Shown here: positions 42,865 through 49,004 of the stretch, piece by piece
How the letters are laid out: every line of letters begins with the position of its first letter
How positions within the stretch are numbered: position 1 is the stretch's first letter
Assembly (NCBI GenBank): GCA_039973685.1
Contig: JBDWKL010000029.1
Span: 1-49,004, forward strand
Source of the DNA: Hyphomicrobiales bacterium
Lineage (GTDB): Bacteria; Pseudomonadota; Alphaproteobacteria; Rhizobiales; JACESI01
Reading direction: 5' to 3'
Length of the DNA stretch: 49,004 nucleotides
Program-made: the position numbers and the translations under genes
Notes under the pieces: generated by a model
Databases searched by the model: none
Told to the model about the DNA's origin: nothing
What the model saw: the letters and a program-made list of their open reading frames with translations, nothing else

Positions 42865-44223
42865 TTAAAACTTCAATTCACCGTTTTGCGCACCAGCTTG
42901 TGTTGCGCCATCGCTCAAGGATGCAATGATTGGTGAGGCATCAAAGAATGTCAGCTCAACTTCATTGACTGTTGGTCCCGCAGGTATGTTGATTGCGAAG
43001 TAGTAGTTACATGCATGAGAGAAGCCAACGGTTGAGGCATCATATTTGTTGCCAACCATGCTTTGCTTGACCATCGTGTCAAACGTGCCAGCATTCGCTG
43101 AAACCAACGCACCACACGCAGGAGCCGACGCAACTTTATGGTTCGCCGCATCGATGAGTGGCTTATAGGTAGCAGGCATTGGAGCGAACACATTTGCCGG
43201 CGTCGTTGGTTGGTTGAATGATAGTTTACGCGTGATGGTGTGGATTTTACCACCACTTGCAGCCACCGCGATTTTATCTGAGCCGAAGCCTGTCGTTCTT
43301 TCGCAGAATGTAGCATTCGCAAATGATTCACAGTTCACAAAACCTTGGCTTTGCAACAAAGTCGGAACATTCGCAAACGAACCACCAACCGTTACACCGA
43401 GAACTGCTGGACGATCAGCCATTGTTGAATATGGCGCACCGTTTGCGGCAGGAGATGTTGGTGCTGGTGTTGATACTTCCAACAACGGAGCTGGTTGAAC
43501 CACTTGTGGCTGCACTGGTTGAACAATTTGCGGCTGAACAGGTTGTAAGGCTGGTTGCGCTGGCTGAATTACCTGCGGTTGAACGGGTTGAGCCACTTGC
43601 GGTTGCACTGGCTGGAGCGCTGGTTGCTGAGGCTGGAGCGCATTATAAGCTGCAACACCCGTTGCTGCTGGTACAACTGTTTGTGGAACATAACCTTGTG
43701 GAGCTATTGGTGCCTGTGGAGCAACGGCAACCTGAGTTGTTGGCGTTTGAGGTGCAACGCCTGCAACAGCTACTGCTGCTTGTTGAGAAAGCAATGCGGT
43801 TTGCTGTGGGCTTAAAGCGCCAGTTGATGGCAAGCCGTTTGCAATTTGGAACTGACGAACAGCATTTCTTGTGCGGCGACCAGAAATGCCATCGGCAGAC
43901 CCGGCATTATAACCCAATTGGTTCAACCATGTTTGTGTGTTGTAAGTGTTTTGGTTGAAGGCTGCACGTGTGCGTTTCGAGTATGTTTTGCGTTTTGAAT
44001 ATGTGCGGCGGTTATTATATTGACGACGCTTGCTATAATAACGACGGGCACGCTTCTTGCGCTTTTGGTTCTTGTAAACTTTATGAGCAATGAAACCAGC
44101 GGCGGCACCTGCTGCAAGGCCGCCAAGAACTTTCCCTGCATTGCCTGCTTGTGCTTGCGGCGCGGGAACGGCGATTAAGAATGTTGCGCTAAGTACAACG
44201 GCTGTTAGTGAACGTAAAAGCAT
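42865..44223 (-). CDS. Exported peptidoglycan-binding protein with Pro/Gln-rich repeats
   Basis: A 452-residue exported protein of no named family. It has a signal peptide (MLLRSLTAVVLSATFLIAVP, cut near AQA-GNAG at 26), then a glycine-zipper-like segment (GGLAAGAAAGFIAHKVY, 34-50) and a strongly basic Arg/Lys/Tyr tract (51-86). A peptidoglycan_binding_1 domain follows (about 90-148; TQTWLNQLGYNAGSADGISG, then RTRNAVRQFQIANGLPSTG). A repeat-rich Pro/Gln/Val stretch (196-246) leads to a C-terminal domain of about 190 residues with four Cys. AGGAGG precedes the ATG. It probably binds the wall and spans part of the periplasm with the Pro/Gln arm. It follows PBP1A on the same strand across a 342-bp gap. 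Confidence 0.85.
   Translation of the reverse strand: MLLRSLTAVVLSATFLIAVPAPQAQAGNAGKVLGGLAAGAAAGFIAHKVYKNQKRKKRARRYYSKRRQYNNRRTYSKRKTYSKRTRAAFNQNTYNTQTWLNQLGYNAGSADGISGRRTRNAVRQFQIANGLPSTGALSPQQTALLSQQAAVAVAGVAPQTPTTQVAVAPQAPIAPQGYVPQTVVPAATGVAAYNALQPQQPALQPVQPQVAQPVQPQVIQPAQPALQPVQPQIVQPVQPQVVQPAPLLEVSTPAPTSPAANGAPYSTMADRPAVLGVTVGGSFANVPTLLQSQGFVNCESFANATFCERTTGFGSDKIAVAASGGKIHTITRKLSFNQPTTPANVFAPMPATYKPLIDAANHKVASAPACGALVSANAGTFDTMVKQSMVGNKYDASTVGFSHACNYYFAINIPAGPTVNEVELTFFDASPIIASLSDGATQAGAQNGELKF
43486..43638 (-). repeat. Imperfect tandem repeats encoding a QP-rich arm
   Basis: About 150 bp of imperfect repeats of a 12- to 15-base unit encode alternations of VQPQV, AQPVQ and LQPVQ at residues 196-246 of the peptidoglycan-binding protein. 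Such DNA is prone to length change by slippage or recombination. Confidence 0.75.
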
Positions 44224-44565
44224 TGAGCCCTCCTGAGAAAAATAAATGTAAAATACCGACTTCTTGAGAAGCCTAATGAAGCAAATCTGTACAATATACG
44301 GGCCGATAAAATGCCCTTGTTTTGAAAGTAACGGCGACTATAAGGTTTTGTCAAAGCACAAATTCGCTTCTTTTGTGCACTATAAATAGCCGCTTTAAAG
44401 AATACGTGATGTGTATAAATGCATGTTGCTGAAAAGAGATTGTATTTCAATGGTTTGAATATTTTGAAATACCTGTGTTGGGTAACGAGCTTAAAGCAGT
44501 AGTAAATGAAAGCTCTAGCTATACCTAACACTAGCGATCATTAATCTTTGAAAAGCGCAAATTTG
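44224..44565 (-). other. Gene-free stretch between PBP1A and the peptidoglycan-binding protein
   Basis: 342 AT-rich bases. A perfect 9-bp inverted repeat, GTATTTCAA (44442-44450) and TTGAAATAC (44464-44472) with a 13-base spacer, lies about 220 bp before the 44223 start. It has no T-run, so it is not a terminator. The short minus-strand frame here (44205-44531) has no family features and I do not support it as a gene. No clear terminator for PBP1A was found. Confidence 0.4.
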
Positions 44566-46761
44566 CTATTCGCGCCCAAAAATCTTTTTAAAGAAGCCTT
44601 TGATACCCTTTTTATCCTCATTTGCGCGAACAACTTGCGGCGGAGGAGTGGTTGGTATTGGGGTGCCGCCATTTTGGACGATTATATCGTTGATGTTTTG
44701 CGGCAAATTGTCAGCGAAGATTTGATCTTTATATCGGCCTGGTAAATCGGCAATCGGCACACCTTGATGAGCCTCTTCCATAAATTGCTTCCAGATGGCT
44801 GCAGGTAAATTGCCGCCAGACGCTTTTTTGGTTGGTTTGTTGTTGTCATTGCCAACCCAGACCACCGTGGTGAGGTTTGCGGTAAAGCCTGCAAACCATG
44901 CATCGCGAAATTCTTGGCTGGTACCCGTTTTGCCACCCGCAGGCCATTTTTTCAAAGCGGCCCGTTTGCCAGTGCCTGTCACCAAAGTCTCTGACAGCAT
45001 CGCATTCATCATGCCTAGGTGTTTAGCGTTGATGACTTTGACATATTGCTCATTGCCATCTCGCTGATAGAGCACTTTGCCACTCTTGGTGATCACGCGT
45101 TTGACGATATAAGGGGCAACTCTATAGCCGCCATTTGCAAACGGCACATAGGCCGTTGCCAATTCAAAAGGCGTTACTTCAGACGTACCAAGTGACAGTG
45201 AATAATTAGGTTTGAGCTTTGAGCGCACACCCAATCTATTGGCCACATCCACAACACTTTGCGGTCCAACCTCATAGGCCAATTGGGCGGCAATCGTGTT
45301 GAGAGATTTTGCAAGCGCTGAACGAAGTTTGATTTCGCCTTCATATTTCTTTGAGTAGTTCTTGGGTTTCCAGCCCTTGATTGAAATCGGTTTGTCCACC
45401 CGAATGGTGTCGGGGGTTAGGCCGCTTTCAACGGCTGCTAAGTATACAAAAGGCTTGAATGACGAACCAGGCTGACGTTTTGCTTTGACCGCACGGTTAT
45501 ATTGGCTTTTGCCATAATCCCGCCCACCGACCATTGCGCGCACCGCGCCAATGCCATCCATTGAGACGAGTGTGCCCTGTGATACGCCGAGTTTCTTGCC
45601 GTCGTCATTAAGGCCCTTTGCAATGGCGTTTTGAGCAAATTCTTGTAAGTGGCGATCAATTGTCGTGTCGACAATGACGTCTTCTTTGATCTCGCCCACA
45701 TATTTCGGCAGAACATTCATCACCCAATCAGCAATGTAATTGTGAGCGCCGGTTTTGCGTGGTGGTATTTTGTTGGAAGGAATGTCGAGGGCAATTTCGC
45801 GTTCACGCTCTGAAATATAGCCTTCGCGCTCCATGGCGGCCAAAACAAGCTTGGCCCGTTTGCGCGCGCCTTCAGGATTTTTTGAAGGAGCAAGGCGTGA
45901 AGGTGCTTTAACGAGACCCGCCAAGGTTGCTGCTTCACCAAGATTGAGATCACGGGCAGATTTTTTGAAATAGCGTCTTGCTGCTGCATCAACGCCATAA
46001 GCATTGGCGCCGAAATAAACGCGGTTGAGATATATCTCGACGATTTGGTCTTTGGTGTATTTTGTCTCCAACCAAAACGCCAAAACCAATTCTTGTACTT
46101 TGCGTTCAAAGGTGCGGGCCGGTGATAGAAAGAGGTTCTTCGCCAATTGCTGACTAAGAGAGGAACCACCCTGAGCCAGACGGCCTTTAGCAATATTTGT
46201 CACCATGGCACGGGCAAAGCCTAAAACATCAAAACCAAAGTGCTGATAAAAACGGTGGTCTTCAATCGCGACAATGGCTTGCGGCATATAAGCCGGCATC
46301 TCGTGTAAGGGTACAGCTTCGCCGCCCGTTGTGCCGCGGTTGCCGATCAATGAACCATCAACAGCGACAATCTTCACATTCGGCGGACGGTCTGGCACGG
46401 CCCATTGCGAGCTGTTTGGTAGCTTCGCGGTATAGTAGCCCAGAATGCCAACCACACCGATGACGGCCCATAGGCCCAATACCAAGGACCAGTAAATACC
46501 TTTACGCATGAAACCAACGAGGCCACCTGATGAGCGTGCTTTTTTGCGTCGGTCCTTTGCAGTGGCTTTTTGAGGCTTGCGGCGGGCGCTCGATTTTGCG
46601 GGTGCTTTTTTGCGCGTGGCTTTGCGCTTCTTGCCAGACTTCCCACCGGGGCGGTCTTCTTCGCTGAGGGCAAGATTGAGATCACCCTTGCGGCCACGTC
46701 CAAAATTCGCATCGATTTTAGGTTCGATCCGCTTTGTTTTTTTCTTCGCACGTTTGAACAC
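44566..46761 (-). CDS. mrcA: Penicillin-binding protein 1A (bifunctional transglycosylase/transpeptidase)
   Basis: A 731-residue class A PBP that polymerises and cross-links peptidoglycan at the inner membrane. A long Lys/Arg-rich cytoplasmic tail (about 1-80) precedes the membrane helix (about 88-110). The GT51 domain has catalytic Glu167 in AIEDHRFYQHFG, the motif GGSSLSQQLAKNLFLSP and the block KDQIVEIYLNRVYFGANAYG. The transpeptidase domain has SxxK at Ser433/Lys436 (RQPGSSFKPFVYLA), a SLGTSEVTPFELA region and GKTGTSQEFRDAWFAG. The basic tail may bind membrane phospholipid or a partner. The start is GTG at 46761. Divergent from the acyltransferase gene. Confidence 0.95.
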   Translation of the reverse strand: MFKRAKKKTKRIEPKIDANFGRGRKGDLNLALSEEDRPGGKSGKKRKATRKKAPAKSSARRKPQKATAKDRRKKARSSGGLVGFMRKGIYWSLVLGLWAVIGVVGILGYYTAKLPNSSQWAVPDRPPNVKIVAVDGSLIGNRGTTGGEAVPLHEMPAYMPQAIVAIEDHRFYQHFGFDVLGFARAMVTNIAKGRLAQGGSSLSQQLAKNLFLSPARTFERKVQELVLAFWLETKYTKDQIVEIYLNRVYFGANAYGVDAAARRYFKKSARDLNLGEAATLAGLVKAPSRLAPSKNPEGARKRAKLVLAAMEREGYISEREREIALDIPSNKIPPRKTGAHNYIADWVMNVLPKYVGEIKEDVIVDTTIDRHLQEFAQNAIAKGLNDDGKKLGVSQGTLVSMDGIGAVRAMVGGRDYGKSQYNRAVKAKRQPGSSFKPFVYLAAVESGLTPDTIRVDKPISIKGWKPKNYSKKYEGEIKLRSALAKSLNTIAAQLAYEVGPQSVVDVANRLGVRSKLKPNYSLSLGTSEVTPFELATAYVPFANGGYRVAPYIVKRVITKSGKVLYQRDGNEQYVKVINAKHLGMMNAMLSETLVTGTGKRAALKKWPAGGKTGTSQEFRDAWFAGFTANLTTVVWVGNDNNKPTKKASGGNLPAAIWKQFMEEAHQGVPIADLPGRYKDQIFADNLPQNINDIIVQNGGTPIPTTPPPQVVRANEDKKGIKGFFKKIFGRE

Positions 46762-47007
46762 TAAGCGAATTCCCGTCGATGGTTTGCAAATTTAATTGGT
46801 TCCTTGGCATGAAATCTAAATGCGGCGATTTAAGGGGCAGTTAAGGTGAAGCTGCTGTTAAGCAAAAAAGAGCTGATTTTCTGCAATTAGTTTAGGTCGC
46901 TGTTAATCATAGCCGCGGATTTCCGCCATTTTCACACAGCCGTTACAAGTATTAATACGCTTCCGTGGTATTTTCCGAGCCTACTTAAATAACTTGGGTG
47001 AGTGATT

Positions 47008-48120
47008 ATGACGACAGCAAGTACACTTAAAGCCTCATTTCCTGCTGGAAGTGATGGGCGCATCGACTGGGTTGATTATGCAAAAGGCTTTTGCATCATC
47101 TTTGTGGTTATGATGCATTCAACTTTGGGTGTTGGCAAAGCTGCCGGCGGCGAAGGCTGGCTCCACTACGTTGTAGAATTTGCCCGCCCTTTCAGAATGC
47201 CTGATTTCTTTATGATTGCTGGCCTGTTCTTAGCGCTTGTTATTGATCGTCCTTGGAAGAGTTACCTAGATAAAAAGGTGATGCATTTTGTCTACTTCTA
47301 TCTGATTTGGACATTCATCCAGTTCGGCATCAAAATCCCGACTAATGGCGCAGAAATTGGCTTTGCTAATCTTCCATTGCTTTATTTCCAAACATTCTGG
47401 GAGCCATATTCTACCCTTTGGTTCATCTATATGCTGCCAATTATGTTTGTTGTGACGAAGCTTTTGAAACCGCTCCCGTGGTATCTAGTTTTCGGCGCGG
47501 CAGCTGTTTTGCAAATTGCGCCTATCCATACAGGCAGCCTGATCGTGGATGAATTTGCATCGCGTTATGTCTATTTCTTCGCAGGCTATTTCTTTGCACC
47601 GCACATCTTCAAGCTGGCTGAATGGGCACGCAACAATGTGAGCCTTAGTGTTCTTGCTCTGCTTTTGTGGGGTGTGGTCAATGCCATGTTGATGTTCAAC
47701 TCAGTTGAAATCACGCGTCATGGTTTGCCGAGCGTTAGACAGATTGGTGATCTTCCAATTATCGCATTGGGTCTTGGATTTGCTGGTGCTGTGGGTGTGA
47801 TTATTGTGTCCGCTCTGCTTGCAAAGGTTCGTTGGATGTCATTCCTGCGTTTTTGCGGACAGAACTCAATCGTGGTCTATCTCGCCTTCTTCTTCCCGAT
47901 GGCCGTCTCTCGCGCCGTGTTGTTGAAGTTTGGTGGCTTCCTTGATCTTGGTACAATCTCAGCTCTGGTTACTGCTACAGCCGTGATCGCGCCGCTTGTG
48001 CTTTATTGGGTTATCAAGAAGGTTGGCTTTGGTCGCTTCTTGTTTGAACGACCTGCGTGGGCTCATATTGATCGCCCTTCATCATCAAGCAGCAAAGCAT
48101 CGCTTGCCCCTGCTGAATGA
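47008..48120 (+). CDS. Acyltransferase family (AT3/OpgC-like) membrane protein
   Basis: A 370-residue polytopic inner-membrane acyltransferase with about ten hydrophobic segments. The AT3 start is clear: RIDWVDYAKGFCIIFVVMMH, with the conserved His (about residue 45 of the frame) and an Arg in FARPFRMPDFFMIAGLFLA typical of the family. AT3 proteins O-acylate sugars of the cell envelope (for example O-antigen, periplasmic glucans, exopolysaccharide) with acyl groups from the cytoplasm. The C-terminus is a Ser/Ala-rich cytoplasmic tail (RPSSSSSKASLAPAE). ATG 47008 is preferred to GTG 47002. It stands alone with a terminator after it, so the target polymer is unknown. Confidence 0.87.
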   Translation: MTTASTLKASFPAGSDGRIDWVDYAKGFCIIFVVMMHSTLGVGKAAGGEGWLHYVVEFARPFRMPDFFMIAGLFLALVIDRPWKSYLDKKVMHFVYFYLIWTFIQFGIKIPTNGAEIGFANLPLLYFQTFWEPYSTLWFIYMLPIMFVVTKLLKPLPWYLVFGAAAVLQIAPIHTGSLIVDEFASRYVYFFAGYFFAPHIFKLAEWARNNVSLSVLALLLWGVVNAMLMFNSVEITRHGLPSVRQIGDLPIIALGLGFAGAVGVIIVSALLAKVRWMSFLRFCGQNSIVVYLAFFFPMAVSRAVLLKFGGFLDLGTISALVTATAVIAPLVLYWVIKKVGFGRFLFERPAWAHIDRPSSSSSKASLAPAE

Positions 48121-48166
48121 ACAAAGCGCCTTGCTAAGTAAAACCAGCATACGCAACTGACGAATA

Positions 48167-48210
48167 CAAAAATGCCGCTGCCTCTTTAATGGAGACAGCG
48201 GCATTTTTTT
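48167..48210 (+). terminator. Terminator of the acyltransferase gene
   Basis: AAAATGCCGCTG pairs with CAGCGGCATTTTTTT, with an imperfect inner stem CCTC/GGAG and a TTTAAT loop. A T-run follows; an A-run on the left suggests it also works for the convergent minus-strand gene. Confidence 0.85.
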
Positions 48211-48246
48211 GCAAAATGTTTGAAACGTCTAAGGGTTCTAAAAGTT

Positions 48247-48690
48247 TTAAACCTTTAAGGCTTCACGGTCCTTCTTGGGTGCGAAAAGGAAGAAGCTAAA
48301 GATAGCGTAGCAAATGGAGACGAAGAGCCCGAAACTTGGATGTAAAAACGAGTCTGCCCATTGCCATACAAGCAAGAAATTGAGACCCGCTAGCAAGCAA
48401 CGGTCTAAGATAGAGTGATAGCCTTTATCCAACTCCATAAAGGAAAAGTACTTGTGGCTACGTGCTGAGATTGCGCAAAGGGCAACCACGAAGAGTTGCC
48501 ACGTTATATATTTGTTGAAAGCACCATCGCCGTCATCGCCAAGTAGGAAGGCGACCCCAACCAGAGCCGCACCGATGAGTTGAGCCATAAAGATGTTGCC
48601 TTTGGCTGCCAAACTGGCAATGAACATCGTCTTGAAGTTGACTTCTTTGGGGTTGGTTGCGCCCAAATACCACGTTTTTAGCATTTCCAT
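48247..48690 (-). CDS. Small integral membrane protein of unknown function
   Basis: A 147-residue hydrophobic protein of no recognised family. Four membrane segments can be seen (about residues 34-52, 63-80, 97-112 and 120-136), with charged loops KTWYLGATNPKEVNFK at the N-terminus, ARSHKYFSFMELDKGYHS in the middle and a short basic tail (APKKDREALKV). The frame begins at GTG 48699, but ATG 48690 has GAGAGGTGG ending about five bases upstream. It is convergent with the acyltransferase gene and lies 120 bp downstream of the partial gene at the right edge on the same strand. A channel-like or transport accessory role would be speculation. Confidence 0.7.
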   Translation of the reverse strand: MEMLKTWYLGATNPKEVNFKTMFIASLAAKGNIFMAQLIGAALVGVAFLLGDDGDGAFNKYITWQLFVVALCAISARSHKYFSFMELDKGYHSILDRCLLAGLNFLLVWQWADSFLHPSFGLFVSICYAIFSFFLFAPKKDREALKV

Positions 48691-48810
48691 AACGTCCACC
48701 TCTCATCATCTACAGCATTGGGAAAATATCCCGTTGGATAATAGATTAGTGAAAAGGGTTAAAAATTTGGTGGATGTTTGTAAGAAATAGCGTGTTAATT
48801 TCAGGTGCGT

Positions 48811-49004
48811 CTAATCCCCGTAGACAGCTTTAACGCACGTCATTTCGCACATTGCTTCAAAAGGCTCAACCAGTGCTGGATATTTGTTACGCCATCCGAT
48901 CGCTTCAAACCTGAAGTCTAGATATTTTAGCATGGCAACAAAGGACGCTTCAGACAAATCAAACGGACCGCTCAACAGATCGGCCACATTCTCGTTGACC
49001 CATG
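48811..49004 (-). CDS. C-terminal part of a glutathione S-transferase family protein (5'-truncated by window edge)
   Basis: The frame is open from the right edge to a TAG at 48811-48813 and encodes the last 64 residues. The helical pattern VNENVADLLSGPFDLSEASF, then VAMLKYLDFRFEAIGWRNKY and PALVEPFEAMCEMTCVKAV matches the C-terminal all-helical GST domain, where the YLDFRF-DWR-like helix and the terminal SFE.M..RPS-like helix are characteristic. The N-terminal thioredoxin-like domain that binds glutathione lies outside the window, so the class and substrate cannot be given. Confidence 0.6.
   Translation of the reverse strand, partial: WVNENVADLLSGPFDLSEASFVAMLKYLDFRFEAIGWRNKYPALVEPFEAMCEMTCVKAVYGD

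Noticed and set aside
43323-43958. 211-residue plus-strand frame opposite the Pro/Gln repeat region.
   Set aside because: It is a Leu/Val/Glu-rich antisense reading of the repeats and is not supported as a gene.
44205-44531. 108-residue minus-strand frame upstream of the peptidoglycan-binding protein.
   Set aside because: No ribosome site, no family features and Cys/Phe/Tyr-rich composition typical of AT-rich noncoding DNA; it also overlaps the real start.
1-49004. CRISPR arrays, tRNA genes, insertion sequences, prophage genes and attachment sites.
   Set aside because: None was seen on reading either strand; the gene content and spacing look like stable core chromosome.

Overview
The window looks like chromosomal DNA from an alphaproteobacterium, most likely a marine or aquatic member of the Hyphomicrobiales with moderate-to-low GC. 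The clues are the gene families and gene order: a cycM-like membrane cytochrome c beside kdsB and pheA (with a rhizobial-type ACT domain), a complete CpaA-F/TadB-C Tad pilus cluster, the alphaproteobacterial families MmcB and DUF2852, an intracellular PHB depolymerase, and the yejABEF peptide transporter. The genus call is inference. I see no tRNA, rRNA, CRISPR array, IS element, prophage or att site.

Layout. 1-3920 (- strand): part of an aerobic hybrid benzoate pathway (boxC, cut by the left edge; an alpha/beta hydrolase; bclA). 4182-5000: a divergent MscS channel. 5060-9707 (- strand): a five-gene Liv-type ABC importer (livKHMGF) that may carry aromatic acids. 9853-17524: housekeeping and stress genes (msrA, mepA, a small ORF, ytoQ, glcB, terC, a PAS-GGDEF cyclase, mmcB). 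17812-19233: phaZ behind two 20-bp-phased TGC-N3-GCA boxes. 19426-20775: a DUF2852 protein and a YgjP-like metalloprotease. 21096-30160 (+ strand): flp-cpaA-B-C-D-E-F-tadB-tadC, with tadD divergent to the following leucyl aminopeptidase. 31233-34048: aminopeptidase, a short MarR-type regulator and an NlpC/P60 hydrolase. 34065-40276 (- strand): yejA-B-E-[PIN nuclease]-F. 40398-42788: cycM, kdsB, pheA. 42865-46761 (- strand): a Pro/Gln-rich peptidoglycan-binding protein and PBP1A. 47008-49004: an acyltransferase-3 protein, a small unknown membrane protein, and the C-terminus of a probable glutathione S-transferase.

How the parts could work together. BclA activates benzoate to benzoyl-CoA, and BoxC opens the epoxidised ring; the BoxAB epoxidase would have to lie outside the window. 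The products feed acetyl-CoA and succinyl-CoA metabolism, where malate synthase G (glyoxylate) and PHB turnover (phaZ) are natural neighbours in function, though not in one operon. The Tad genes supply the export ATPase, platform, secretin, prepilin peptidase and pilin, but no TadE/F/G minor pilins are seen here. The murein genes (mepA, nlpC/P60, PBP1A, peptidoglycan-binding protein) are scattered.

The least ordinary features are an intact PIN-domain nuclease with no antitoxin, translationally coupled inside the yej peptide-importer operon; a TGCA-N6-TGCA site in front of boxC; and the paired operator-like boxes in front of phaZ. Most of the window is otherwise ordinary core genome.
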